64,000 bases of DNA. Source: Sphingomonas ginsenosidimutans (GTDB lineage Bacteria > Pseudomonadota > Alphaproteobacteria > Sphingomonadales > Sphingomonadaceae). A program made the translations under genes and the position numbers. The stretch covers positions 186,001 through 250,000 of the forward strand of contig NZ_NWVD01000003.1 of NCBI RefSeq assembly GCF_002374835.1. The letters run 5' to 3'. Positions 53,068-61,924 of this stretch are shown here, piece by piece. The first letter of the stretch is position 1. Every line of letters starts with the position of its first letter. Under the pieces are notes generated by a model, which was not told where the DNA came from, ran no database searches, and saw only the letters and a program-made list of their open reading frames with translations.

Positions 53068-53757
53068 CTAAGCCGCCAGCGGGAAGCGCAGCAGGCGGTT
53101 GTCGATCGGGATCAGCGCCTCCGCGATGCCGCCGGTGGCGCGCAGGATTTCGGGGTGGGTGACGTCCAGCCCCCCGGTCAGCGCGCCGAAGGCGGGGAAA
53201 ATCAGCTTGTGCGCCGTCGCCACGAAGCAGCGCCGCGACACCAGCTTGCCGCGCACGCGCACACGCAGCTTGGGGTGGAAATGCCCCGACAGTTCGGGGC
53301 GCGGGTCGGCCGGGTCGGCTTCGTGGCGCAGCAGCACGCCGTCCACCCACGCCTCGTCCGTCACCGCCCCGCCGCAGCGGTCGGCGATCGCGCGGTCATG
53401 GTTGCCGGCGATCCATGTCCAGCGCGTCCGCGCGGTCATCGCGGTCAGCAGCGCGCGCGCGGCGGCGGGCAGCCGGTCGCACCCGGCGCTGTCGTGAAAA
53501 CTGTCGCCCAGGCACCACACCTCCGCCGCATCGGTCGCGCGGACCAGCGCGTCGAGCGCGGTCAGCGTCGCGATCGAATCATACGGGGGCAGCATCTGCC
53601 CGCGCGCCCCGAACCAGCTGGCCTTTTCCAGATGGAGGTCGGCGACCAGCAACGCGCGCCGCGCCGGCCAGAACAGCGCGCCGTCGGGCAAGGCGTGCCA
53701 GGCATGCCCCGCAAAGGAGAGGTCGGCGAACGGAACGGGAACCATTCCGTTCGCCAT
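53068..53757 (-). CDS. pdeM: ligase-associated DNA damage response endonuclease PdeM
   Basis: A 229-residue metallophosphoesterase. The metal sites DLHLEK, GDSFHDSAG, GNHD and the C-terminal GHFHPK are all present. The family is usually encoded with a LigD-like DNA ligase, an Lhr helicase and an exonuclease, forming a repair group; none of these is within the window. It instead sits between a polysaccharide GT2 gene and the tri-domain protein. ATG at 53757 gives MANGMVPVPF; an ATG nine bases later is the alternative. Confidence 0.88.
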   Translation of the reverse strand: MANGMVPVPFADLSFAGHAWHALPDGALFWPARRALLVADLHLEKASWFGARGQMLPPYDSIATLTALDALVRATDAAEVWCLGDSFHDSAGCDRLPAAARALLTAMTARTRWTWIAGNHDRAIADRCGGAVTDEAWVDGVLLRHEADPADPRPELSGHFHPKLRVRVRGKLVSRRCFVATAHKLIFPAFGALTGGLDVTHPEILRATGGIAEALIPIDNRLLRFPLAA

Positions 53758-53791
53758 GCCGCAACCCGGCCCGGCGATCAATGGCGCACGG

Positions 53792-56700
53792 TCAATGGCT
53801 TGCGGCCGGGCCTGCGGGGGTGGGGCCGCCGTCGACGCGGCCCGACCGCTCCAGCTTGCCCCAGCCGACGATCCGCCCGCGCACCGCCGCGGAAATCGCA
53901 CGGATGACCACCCCGTACATGATCTGGCGATAGACCAGCCGCTGCGCGACCAGCAGATGGGCGGGGTAGCGCAGCTTCTTGCCGTCCAGCCGGTACGCCA
54001 GCCACCCGCACAGCACGTCGATCGTGGTGAACGCCGCCCAGTAGAGGCCCATCGTGCCGACGTCGCCGGCGGTCTGCGCCCAGCCATGCTGCGCGACGCG
54101 CATCGACGTGCCGACGATCGACAGGATCAGCGCCAGGTCGATCAGCGGGGAGATCGCCGCGAACAGGATCTGGAACAGCCACGCCTGCGGCATCCCGACC
54201 AGCGCCAGCCCCGACGGCTTGCGCCGCCACAGCACCGCGCGATGCTTCCACAGGCATTGCAGCGTCCCGAACGCCCAGCGGAACCGCTGCCGGGCGAGCG
54301 CGCGGAAGCTTTCCGGCGCCTCGGTCCAGGCGACCGCCGCCGGATCGTAGGTGACACGCCAGCCCGCGCGCTGGATCGCGATCGTCATGTCCTGATCCTC
54401 GGCCAGCGTATCCTCGGGATAGCCGCCGACCTCGTCCAGCGCCGCGCGCCGCCATGCGCCGACCGCGCCGGGCACCACCGTCATCGCATCGAAGCCGGCC
54501 AGCGCGCGGCGTTCCAGGTTCTGCGCGGTGATATATTCGATCGCCTGCCAGCGGGTGACCAGGTTCACGCGGTTGCCGACGCGGGCATCGCCCGCCACCG
54601 CGCCGATCCGCGGGTCGGCGAACCATCGTGCCAGCCGGCGGATCGTGGCGGGTTCGAACTGCGTATCGGCGTCCAGCGCGATGACGACGTCGCCGCGCGC
54701 CTGCTGCAGCGCGCGGTTGAGCGCCGCCGCCTTGCCGCCGTTGGCCAGCGTCAGCAATTCGACACGCGGATCGCCGTCGAACGCGGCGGCGACGAGCTCG
54801 CTGGTGGCATCGCTCGATCCGTCGTCGGCGACGATCACCTGCAACGCCGGATAGTCGCTGGCCAATACCCGCGTGACCGAGGCGACGATCACCCGCTCCT
54901 CGTTGAAGGCGGGGATGATCACCGACACGCTGGGCGTATAGGCCGGCGGCTCGGCGCGCTTGCGGCGCGCCTGGATCCACGCCAGCCCCGCCATCATCAC
55001 CGCGCGCGCGATGCCCAGCGAGATCGCCAGGTAGAACAGCCACGATACCGTCGCGGTGATCGCCGCCAGCGCGACGAACACCGCGACGTCGGTGCGCACC
55101 GCCCACAGATCGTGGTCGGGGACCGGCGGCATCGCCTGCGCCGGGGTGACGCCGATCAGCCCGGAGGCGGGGACGAACCTGTAGCCCTCCGCGCGCAGCG
55201 TCGCGATGATCCGCGGCAGCGCCGCCACCGTTTCCGACCGGTCGCCGCCGCCGTCGTGCAGCAGGATGATGTTGGCGGAATTCTCGGCGGTGCCGGCATG
55301 GACCTGGTCGATCACCTGCTGGTAGATCGAATCGGCGCCGGGGCGCTGCCAGTCGTTGGGATCGACGTGCAGCCCGACGACGGTATAGCCCGCCTGCTGC
55401 GCGGCCAGCGCCGGCCCCAGTTCGTCGGCGGTGGTCGGTTCCGCGTCACCGAAATAGGGCGCGCGGAACAACCGCATCTCGCGCTCGGTATAGGCCTGCA
55501 CCAACCGCTGCGTCGCGTTCAGCTCCAGCATCGTCTCGTTGGGGCCCAGCGTCGCCATATTGGGATGGGTGTAGCTGTGGTTCCCGATCTCACCGCCGCC
55601 CGCGATGATGCGGTTGAGCAGCGCGGGGTGCTGCAGCGCGTTGCCGCCGATGACGAAGAAGGTGCCCGGCACGTGCGCGCGCTCCAGCACGTCCAGGATG
55701 CGCGGCGTCCAGGTTGCGTCCGGCCCGTCGTCGAACGTCAGCGCCAGCAGTTTGGGATTGGCGCCGCCCGTGCGCTGGACGACATAGGGGGTGGGCAAGG
55801 TGACGTAGCGTTCGTCGCGCACGATCCCGTCGGCATCGGCGGTCAGCACGCGCTGCCCGTCGGTGGGCGTGGCGGTGATGCGCAGGATCTCGCCGGTGCC
55901 CGACACGTCGGTATTGAGCAGCGAGGCGATGTGGCGCAGGTCCGGCGTGCCGCCGGTGCGGAACGCGGTCAGGTCCGCCCAGAAGCCGGGATCCTCGCTG
56001 CCCAGCCGCCACAGCGCGACATCGTCGATCCCCAGTTTCTTGAGCGCGCGCAGCTGGTTCCAGCTGGTCGCCGCGTCCATCATCCATATCGCGTGATGCT
56101 GGCCGTCCTCCTCATAGGCGAAGGTGGGGTTGCCGCTGCCCGGATCGAAGGTGATCGGCGCCTGGCTGTCGTGCGCGGCCAGCCACGCTTCCTCGATCGA
56201 CAGCGCGTCGGTATCGTCGCCGTGCCAGTCATAGGCGTAGCTGCCCAGCGCCACGACCAGTTTGTCGCGCGGGATCACGCGCAGCGCGGCCTCCACCTGC
56301 GTCACGAACCAGTCCTGCGCGGCGATCGGGCCGGGGGTGCCGCCCTCCCAATGCTGGTCATAGGCCATGAAGATCACGCGGTCGGCGACCTGCCCGAACG
56401 CGGCCAGCGGCCATGCCTCATCCTCGGCGGGGACGGTGACCGCCAGTTCGGTGCCCGCGGGCAGCGCGGTCTTCAGCGTGCGCAGGAACGCCAGATAATC
56501 GCGCATCGCGCCTTCGGGCAGCGATTCGAAATCCATCACCACGCCGCCCTGGCGGCGCTGCTTGACCATCAGCGCCAGCTTGCGCGCGAAATCGTTGCGC
56601 TGCGTAGGATCGCGCAGCAGCGCCGCGGCGCTTGCGCCGTCCCATTCGGACGCCCCGAAATTCTGCACCATCGGCAGCACCTTGGGCGGGCGCGGCATGG

Positions 56701-57115
56701 CGGCGATCATCCGGTCGAACGGGGCGTCCTCCTCGACCGAGACCTGGTGGCGCGGGCCGCTGACGCTGATCAGCGCAGGCACGACCCAGTCGAGCGAGCC
56801 GACGTGCCGGCGCAGCGAGGCGATGCTGGTGTCGTCGCCGGGGACGTAGAAACCGATGCTGAGCGGGGTGTGCGGATCCTTCGCCGCGCGCAGCGGCAGC
56901 CAGCGCGCCAGACCGTGCGGCTTCACCGCGCCGCGCGCGGCGGCGGCGCGCGGTTGCGGCAACGGCAGCGCGATGTCGCGGCGCGGCGACATCGACAGCA
57001 GCGTGGTCGCGAACAGCACCGCCGCCAGCACGACGATGGCCAGCAGCGCGGCCAGGACACGCTTCGACCTGCGGCTGCGCCGGCCGGTCGGATCGAAGAA
57101 GATCGGTGCGGCCAT
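53792..57115 (-). CDS. tri-domain protein: GH18-like, NodB polysaccharide deacetylase, GT2 synthase
   Basis: A 1107-residue membrane protein. After a helix near residues 20-42, residues 85-400 resemble GH18 with catalytic-type Glu in GVVMDFES. Residues 455-650 are a NodB deacetylase with LTFDDGPDATW and HSYTHP. Two membrane helices lead to a processive GT2 (residues 725-985) with SVIIPAFNEE, ADDGSSDAT, ALDADTQFEP, the ED of LAEDQDM and QRFRW, then four helices. All catalytic signatures of synthase and deacetylase are intact, so it may build and de-N-acetylate a beta-linked GlcNAc-type polymer, with the GH18 domain trimming it. Relatives with this domain order are known. Confidence 0.93.
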   Translation of the reverse strand: MAAPIFFDPTGRRSRRSKRVLAALLAIVVLAAVLFATTLLSMSPRRDIALPLPQPRAAAARGAVKPHGLARWLPLRAAKDPHTPLSIGFYVPGDDTSIASLRRHVGSLDWVVPALISVSGPRHQVSVEEDAPFDRMIAAMPRPPKVLPMVQNFGASEWDGASAAALLRDPTQRNDFARKLALMVKQRRQGGVVMDFESLPEGAMRDYLAFLRTLKTALPAGTELAVTVPAEDEAWPLAAFGQVADRVIFMAYDQHWEGGTPGPIAAQDWFVTQVEAALRVIPRDKLVVALGSYAYDWHGDDTDALSIEEAWLAAHDSQAPITFDPGSGNPTFAYEEDGQHHAIWMMDAATSWNQLRALKKLGIDDVALWRLGSEDPGFWADLTAFRTGGTPDLRHIASLLNTDVSGTGEILRITATPTDGQRVLTADADGIVRDERYVTLPTPYVVQRTGGANPKLLALTFDDGPDATWTPRILDVLERAHVPGTFFVIGGNALQHPALLNRIIAGGGEIGNHSYTHPNMATLGPNETMLELNATQRLVQAYTEREMRLFRAPYFGDAEPTTADELGPALAAQQAGYTVVGLHVDPNDWQRPGADSIYQQVIDQVHAGTAENSANIILLHDGGGDRSETVAALPRIIATLRAEGYRFVPASGLIGVTPAQAMPPVPDHDLWAVRTDVAVFVALAAITATVSWLFYLAISLGIARAVMMAGLAWIQARRKRAEPPAYTPSVSVIIPAFNEERVIVASVTRVLASDYPALQVIVADDGSSDATSELVAAAFDGDPRVELLTLANGGKAAALNRALQQARGDVVIALDADTQFEPATIRRLARWFADPRIGAVAGDARVGNRVNLVTRWQAIEYITAQNLERRALAGFDAMTVVPGAVGAWRRAALDEVGGYPEDTLAEDQDMTIAIQRAGWRVTYDPAAVAWTEAPESFRALARQRFRWAFGTLQCLWKHRAVLWRRKPSGLALVGMPQAWLFQILFAAISPLIDLALILSIVGTSMRVAQHGWAQTAGDVGTMGLYWAAFTTIDVLCGWLAYRLDGKKLRYPAHLLVAQRLVYRQIMYGVVIRAISAAVRGRIVGWGKLERSGRVDGGPTPAGPAASH

Positions 57116-57283
57116 GGCGTCAGCCCTGCGGCCGGTCGGTGCCGGCGGCGCGGCGGGAAGCGATGCGGTTCATGATACCCCGGTTCGTCTGCTGCCGGCC
57201 ATGTGCCGACGGTCGCCGGCCTAACCCTAGCGCGATGGAATGCCGCTGGGCACCGCCTTAATTCTTCGTCATGATCCGGCCCG

Positions 57284-57484
57284 TCACGATCCGCCCAGCC
57301 AGCCGGACCGGTACCAGCGCCGCAGTGTCGGCAGCCGCGTCAGGTCGCAGCCGCAGCGGCGGCAGCGGGCGTGCTGGACGCCGTTTTCATCGGTGACCAC
57401 CCGCGCGCCGGCCAGATGGTGGCCGGCGGCACATTCCGGCGGCACCGCGGCGGCCGGACCGGGGGCAGGGTGCGGACCGCTCAT
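57284..57484 (-). CDS. 66-residue zinc-ribbon-like protein
   Basis: A small frame whose ATG overlaps the mprF stop by four bases (ATGA). The protein has Pro-rich MSGPHPAPGPAAAVPPE, then CAAGHHLAG and CRRCGCDLTRL, a Cys-x-x-x-His and CxxCxC arrangement that could hold zinc, and ends RWYRSGWLG. No family is recognised. Translational coupling and intact Cys/His pairs argue that it is real. It may bind RNA or protein in relation to lipid aminoacylation. Confidence 0.6.
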   Translation of the reverse strand: MSGPHPAPGPAAAVPPECAAGHHLAGARVVTDENGVQHARCRRCGCDLTRLPTLRRWYRSGWLGGS

Positions 57485-60159
57485 GCCGCGACCCCGGCGG
57501 TCGTCGCCGCCGCCGCATTGTTCGCCGCCGGGGGCGGGGTAGGCGGGCGATCCGCGCCGCCGTCGCCGCGCGCGGGCCGCGCGGGAAGCACCAGATGCGG
57601 CGACGATGCCTCCACCATCGGCCGGCCGACCAGCCGCGACAGGTCGCGCAGCGCCTTCAGCATCCCCAGCCCGTGCGGCCCGGCGATATAGCGCGGCTCC
57701 CATTCGGGGGCGTATTTCTCCTTGTAGGCGCGCAGGCCGCGGAACCCGTAGAAGCGTTCGCCGTGGCGGAACACCAGCGCCGCCGCCTTCGCCCAGGCGG
57801 GCGCCAGCCGCCGCCCCTCGATCCCCGACAGCGGCGCGATGCCGAGCGTGAAGCGGCGATAGCCGCGCGCCTGCGCCCATTGCAGCAGGTGGACGAACAG
57901 GAAATCCATCGTCCCGGGCGGGGCGGCATCCACCTGGCGCATCAGGTCGACCGACGCCTCGCTGCGGTCGGCGGTCAGCCAGAGGTTTGCGAAGGCGACG
58001 ATCCGCCCGTCGATCAGCACCAGCGCGATGTCGAAATGGCGCAGGTAGTCGCGGTCGAACCGCCCCAGGCTGAAGCCCTTTTCCTCATGCCGCTTGGCGC
58101 GCACCCATTCGTCGGAGACGCGCGCCAGTTCGTCCATGATGACCGGCACCGCCGCGGCGGGGACGATGCGGAATTCGGCGCCCTTGCGCGCGACCGCACG
58201 CTCCGCCTTGCGGACCGAGCGCAGCCGCGGCGTGTCGAGCGTGAAGGCGGACAGGTCGACCACCGCCTCCTCGCCATATTTGATGATCTCCAGCCCCATG
58301 CCGATCGCCAGGTCCAGCATCGGCGCGGTGATCTGGTACAGCAGCAGCCGCCCCTGCGCGCGGTCGGCCATGTCGCGCATCTGCCACAGCAGCGCGGGCC
58401 AGGCGGCGGGCGCGCCGACGGGATCGCCCATTACGATCCAGCTCGACCCGCGCACCTGGTACATCAGCAGCGCGGTTTCGTCGTCGGACAGCAGGAAGCG
58501 CTTGTCGCCGGTCAGCGCCAGCATCGCGTCGGTGCGCGTCGCGGTGGCCAGGATGCGCGCGATCGCATCGGCATCGGCGGGCGGGTGCGCGGCGACCCGC
58601 GCCGGCCCCATCAGCCGCCAGATCGTCGCCCCCGCCAGCATCACCGCCACCGCCAGCGTCGCGCGCAGGAAGCGCGGCGCATCGCCCTTCAGCGCGACCT
58701 GCCACCACAGGTCGTCGGCATAGGGCACGCGGCGATAGGCGAAGAACCCCGCCCAGGTCGCCAGCGCGACGATCGTGGCGATCGACGCGATCCACCCGGC
58801 GGTCAGCGGCGCCTGCGTCAGCGCGCTGCGCCGGTAGAAAGCCGGGCGCGTCCATTGCAGCAGCCCCGCCAGCGCCAGGCAGACGATCGCTTCCTCGACG
58901 TCGATCCCTTTCGCCAGCGAAAAGGCGGCGGCGGCCAGCAGCAGCGCGCGCGTCGCTACGAACGCGCCGTCCAGCCGCCGGTACAGCGCCGGGGCCATCA
59001 GCAGCAGCCCGGTGCCCGCCAGGCTCGCGGCGATATGGCTCGCCTCGATGAACGGCAGCGGCAGGATATGCCCCAGAACGCCCATGCGCGCATGGAGCGA
59101 GGGCAGCGACCCCGACAGCAGCAGCATCCCGCCGCCCAGGAACGTCGCCGCCGCCATCGCCAGCGGCGCGATCCCGCTGGCGACCGCGCGCCCCTCCGCC
59201 AGCAGCCGCGCGGGCAGTGCGCGGTGGCGCCGCCCCTCGTGCCACGCCAGCAACGCCACCCCCAAAGCCAGCGGTGCGAGGTAATAGATGACGCGATAGG
59301 CGATCAGCGCGGCGAACAGGTCGGCCCGGTCGCCGGGGATCACCGCCAGCACCACCGCCTCGAAGACGCCGATCCCGCCGGGGACGTGCGTCACCACCGC
59401 CGCGACGATGCCGAGCGCATAGGCCAGGACGAAGGCGGGCAGCAGCGCCGGCTGCGCGCCGGGGATCAGCACGTACAGCGCGGCGGCGGCGGCGGCGGTG
59501 TCCAGCGCGGCGATCGCGATCTGCGCCAGCGCCTGCCGCGCGCCGGGCAGCGGCACCGAGAGCCGCCACAGCCGCAGCGGCGCACGCCGTACCGCGCAGG
59601 CTGCGACCAGCGCCGCCGCCAGCGCCAATATGCCGACGCCCGCGGCATGCGCCGCATCGGCGCCGATCGTCGCCCCGGCAATGGTCAGTGCGCCGTCGCG
59701 CAGCGCCAGCGCCAGCCCGGCGACGGTGACGATCCCGGCCCAGAAGGTCGCGCTGGCGATCCCGACGACGCGCGCGACGTCCGGCCCGTCCAGCCCGGCG
59801 GCGCTGTAGATGCGATAGCGCGCCGACCCGCCGGTCAGCAGCGACAGCCCCAGATTGTGGCTGAGCGTGTAACTGGTGAACGACGCCAGCGCCGCGGTGC
59901 GCCACGGCAGCGGCCGCCCGATGATGCGCAGCGCCATGACGTCGTACAGCGTCAGCGCCAGGTAACTGAGCGCGGTGAACCCCAGCGCCATCGCTACCTG
60001 CGTGCCGGACAGGTCGTGCAGCGCGGCGCGCACCTGCGCGAAGTGGATCTCGCGCGTCAGCCGCGCGAGCGCCGCGAACCCCAGCGCCACCAGCGCCAGC
60101 ACCGCCGCGACCGCGATGGTCGTGCGATGCCGCGCCAGCCGGATCAGCCGCTCAGGCAT
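57481..60159 (-). CDS. mprF: bifunctional lysylphosphatidylglycerol flippase/synthetase MprF (LpiA-like)
   Basis: An 892-residue inner-membrane enzyme. About 13-14 helices in the first 560 residues form the flippase half; residues 590-870 form the aminoacyl-transferase domain (two GNAT-like folds, for example KYGEEAVVDLSAFTLD and GIAPLSGIEGRRLAP). The family adds Lys from lysyl-tRNA to phosphatidylglycerol and flips the product, lowering surface charge and raising acid and cationic-peptide tolerance. In rhizobia lpiA is paired with an acvB/atvA gene, and here a VirJ/AcvB-like hydrolase is encoded upstream. The start overlaps the DUF2147 stop by 8 bases. Confidence 0.92.
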   Translation of the reverse strand: MPERLIRLARHRTTIAVAAVLALVALGFAALARLTREIHFAQVRAALHDLSGTQVAMALGFTALSYLALTLYDVMALRIIGRPLPWRTAALASFTSYTLSHNLGLSLLTGGSARYRIYSAAGLDGPDVARVVGIASATFWAGIVTVAGLALALRDGALTIAGATIGADAAHAAGVGILALAAALVAACAVRRAPLRLWRLSVPLPGARQALAQIAIAALDTAAAAAALYVLIPGAQPALLPAFVLAYALGIVAAVVTHVPGGIGVFEAVVLAVIPGDRADLFAALIAYRVIYYLAPLALGVALLAWHEGRRHRALPARLLAEGRAVASGIAPLAMAAATFLGGGMLLLSGSLPSLHARMGVLGHILPLPFIEASHIAASLAGTGLLLMAPALYRRLDGAFVATRALLLAAAAFSLAKGIDVEEAIVCLALAGLLQWTRPAFYRRSALTQAPLTAGWIASIATIVALATWAGFFAYRRVPYADDLWWQVALKGDAPRFLRATLAVAVMLAGATIWRLMGPARVAAHPPADADAIARILATATRTDAMLALTGDKRFLLSDDETALLMYQVRGSSWIVMGDPVGAPAAWPALLWQMRDMADRAQGRLLLYQITAPMLDLAIGMGLEIIKYGEEAVVDLSAFTLDTPRLRSVRKAERAVARKGAEFRIVPAAAVPVIMDELARVSDEWVRAKRHEEKGFSLGRFDRDYLRHFDIALVLIDGRIVAFANLWLTADRSEASVDLMRQVDAAPPGTMDFLFVHLLQWAQARGYRRFTLGIAPLSGIEGRRLAPAWAKAAALVFRHGERFYGFRGLRAYKEKYAPEWEPRYIAGPHGLGMLKALRDLSRLVGRPMVEASSPHLVLPARPARGDGGADRPPTPPPAANNAAAATTAGVAA

Positions 60160-60598
60160 GGGGTGGCTGCCCGATGCGGCGCCACGTCTGCGACTTGCAC
60201 AGCAACCCGCCCAGCACGCACCCCTTGATCACCATGTGATCGGGTTCGGACTGTTCGATCCGCGATGCGAACCGCCGCCCCATGTCGGGGACGAACACCG
60301 TGCCCGCCCAGGCACCCGATCCCAGCGGGCGATAATCCTCCAGCAACTGGACGCCGATCAGCGGATCGACCCCGCTGTCGCGCGCATCGTCGCGCGCCTC
60401 CGCGCTGGCCCAGACGATCCATCCGCACAGATGGGCGCCGCACGCGCCGGTACGCACCGCGACGGTGCCGCGCGGGTTCATCCAGAACCCCTCCGGCCCG
60501 GCTCCTTCGGCGAAGAAGCCGGCCTGCGCCGCCCCCGCCGGCAGCAGTGCGGCGGCCAGCGCGATTCCCGTCGCCATGCCGCGCCATCCCATCGTCAT
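60152..60598 (-). CDS. DUF2147 family exported protein
   Basis: A 148-residue protein with a signal peptide (residues 1-26, ending GAAQAG) and a small beta-rich mature domain: FWMNPRGTVAVRTG, CGWIVWASAEARDD and GCVLGGLLCKSQTWRRI near the end, all DUF2147 features. DUF2147 proteins are periplasmic and of unknown function. Start at 60598 follows AGGGGAGG. It overlaps mprF by 8 bases and lies 86 bases after the VirJ-like gene, so it is part of the same lipid-related operon. Confidence 0.85.
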   Translation of the reverse strand: MTMGWRGMATGIALAAALLPAGAAQAGFFAEGAGPEGFWMNPRGTVAVRTGACGAHLCGWIVWASAEARDDARDSGVDPLIGVQLLEDYRPLGSGAWAGTVFVPDMGRRFASRIEQSEPDHMVIKGCVLGGLLCKSQTWRRIGQPPHA

Positions 60599-60684
60599 CG
60601 TTCGCCTCCCCTGTTGGTTCTTGGCCGGTCGCCACCCTGCGCCCCCGCGCATGACGCCCGCTTCATCGTTCGCTGACATTTTCG

Positions 60685-61431
60685 TCATCCGGCGCGCCCG
60701 GCGGTTTCGGCGATCGCGCGCCACAGCACCCGCGTCAGCGCCGCCGTGTCGTGGTTGAGGTAATGATCGCCCGGCAGCGCGACGGCGCGCACGTTGCGCT
60801 GGTGCCATGACGGGCACAGGCTGGTTTCCTCGCGAACGCCGTGGATGCACAGCACCGGCACCCAGCCGATGCGCCGCGCGCTGGGCAGGGCGGGGCCGTC
60901 GGGCGCGCCGTCCAGCAGTCCGCCGGGCGATGCCTTGAACAGCAGCGTATCGCCCGGCACCACCAGCGCGACCAGCGGCACCCGCGCGCGCAGCGACGCG
61001 GGCAGCCGCGCCGCGCTCGCCTGCAGCATGTCGGCGCCGAACGACTGGCCGATCAGTACCACCCGTCGCGCGCCCGGCAGCGCCAGCGCGCGGCGTGCGG
61101 CGGCGGTGACGAAGGCGGCGGCCTCGGCCCGGGTGCGGCGGTGGCGGAAATAGACCAGCGAATTGACCTCCAGCACCGGTACGCCGCGCGCGGCGATCGC
61201 GGGGGCGACCGTCGCGGTCATCCCCATGTTGAACCCGGCATCGCCCGACAGGTAGATCGCCACCGTGCCCGCTAGTGCGGGCGGCGGCGCGGCGGTGGCG
61301 GGCGCCAGCCGGTACAGCGGCCCGCCGAACCACCCGACATAGCCCAGGAAACCGGTGACGATCACCGCCAGCGCGGCCAGCACGCCCATCGCGGCGGCCA
61401 GCGGGTTCGAACGGCGGGTGGGATCGGCCAT
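60685..61431 (-). CDS. VirJ/AcvB-type serine hydrolase
   Basis: A 248-residue protein with one N-terminal membrane anchor (about residues 14-36), the rest periplasmic. It has the family opening YLSGDAGFNMGM, nucleophile Ser in LIGQSFGAD, an Asp candidate in VVPGD, and His in LPGDHYLNHDT. In Agrobacterium AcvB has been shown to hydrolyse lysyl-phosphatidylglycerol and is encoded with lpiA; here it precedes an mprF/lpiA gene. Its length matches VirJ rather than the longer AcvB, so it lacks the extra N-terminal domain. It follows the small membrane protein gene by 2 bases. Confidence 0.87.
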   Translation of the reverse strand: MADPTRRSNPLAAAMGVLAALAVIVTGFLGYVGWFGGPLYRLAPATAAPPPALAGTVAIYLSGDAGFNMGMTATVAPAIAARGVPVLEVNSLVYFRHRRTRAEAAAFVTAAARRALALPGARRVVLIGQSFGADMLQASAARLPASLRARVPLVALVVPGDTLLFKASPGGLLDGAPDGPALPSARRIGWVPVLCIHGVREETSLCPSWHQRNVRAVALPGDHYLNHDTAALTRVLWRAIAETAGRAG

Positions 61432-61433
61432 GG

Positions 61434-61802
61434 TCAGGAACTCAGCGCATAGGTGATGACGAAACACGCCGCGGTCAGCAGCAGCATGGCGGCGATGAAC
61501 GCGGCGTCGGCAGTCCGTTCCAGCCGGTGCAGCCGGCGGTTGGGCAGCGTGCGCAGCGCCATGTACGACGCCAGCGTCGCGACCAGGAACAGCAGCGAAT
61601 CGATCGCCAGCAGGTCGTCGGCGATCCCCGCCGGTGCGCCCACCCCCGTCGCCAGATGCAACAGGCCGATCCCGGTCAGGCACACGCCGACCATCGCCGA
61701 CGCGATCGGGCAGATCATCCGGCAGATCCGCTCGTCCAGCGCCCGTGCGCGGCCGGCGCTGCTGTTCGGGGTCGGGGGGTCGGGGCGGTTGCGCACTGGC
61801 AT
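61434..61802 (-). CDS. small three-helix membrane protein of unknown function
   Basis: A protein of about 122 residues with three hydrophobic helices (near residues 32-52, 65-86 and 100-120) separated by short polar loops (LPNRRLHRLERTADA). The stop lies 2 bases before the VirJ-like start, so it is probably in the same operon. The start is uncertain: ATG at 61802 begins MPVRNRPDPPTPNS; ATG at 61850 would add 16 residues; neither has a strong ribosome-binding site. No family recognised. Confidence 0.6.
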   Translation of the reverse strand: MPVRNRPDPPTPNSSAGRARALDERICRMICPIASAMVGVCLTGIGLLHLATGVGAPAGIADDLLAIDSLLFLVATLASYMALRTLPNRRLHRLERTADAAFIAAMLLLTAACFVITYALSS

Positions 61803-61924
61803 CGCGGTGCTGATGGCGCAGCGCGGCTGGCGCGCGCCTGTCGGGAACATGAGCGATTGGTCATGTTGCGCCCACATGCCGATCACCGGGCGTGCGCTAC
61901 GCCATCGATCGAAAGGAACCGTCG

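Noticed and set aside
53756..57175. 1139-codon open frame on the plus strand
   Set aside because: It is antisense to the GH18/NodB/GT2 protein, and the translation is Arg/Gln/Asp/His-rich without any domain.
57595..60228. 877-codon plus-strand frame
   Set aside because: Antisense to mprF; extreme Arg/Gln content marks it as a compositional artefact.
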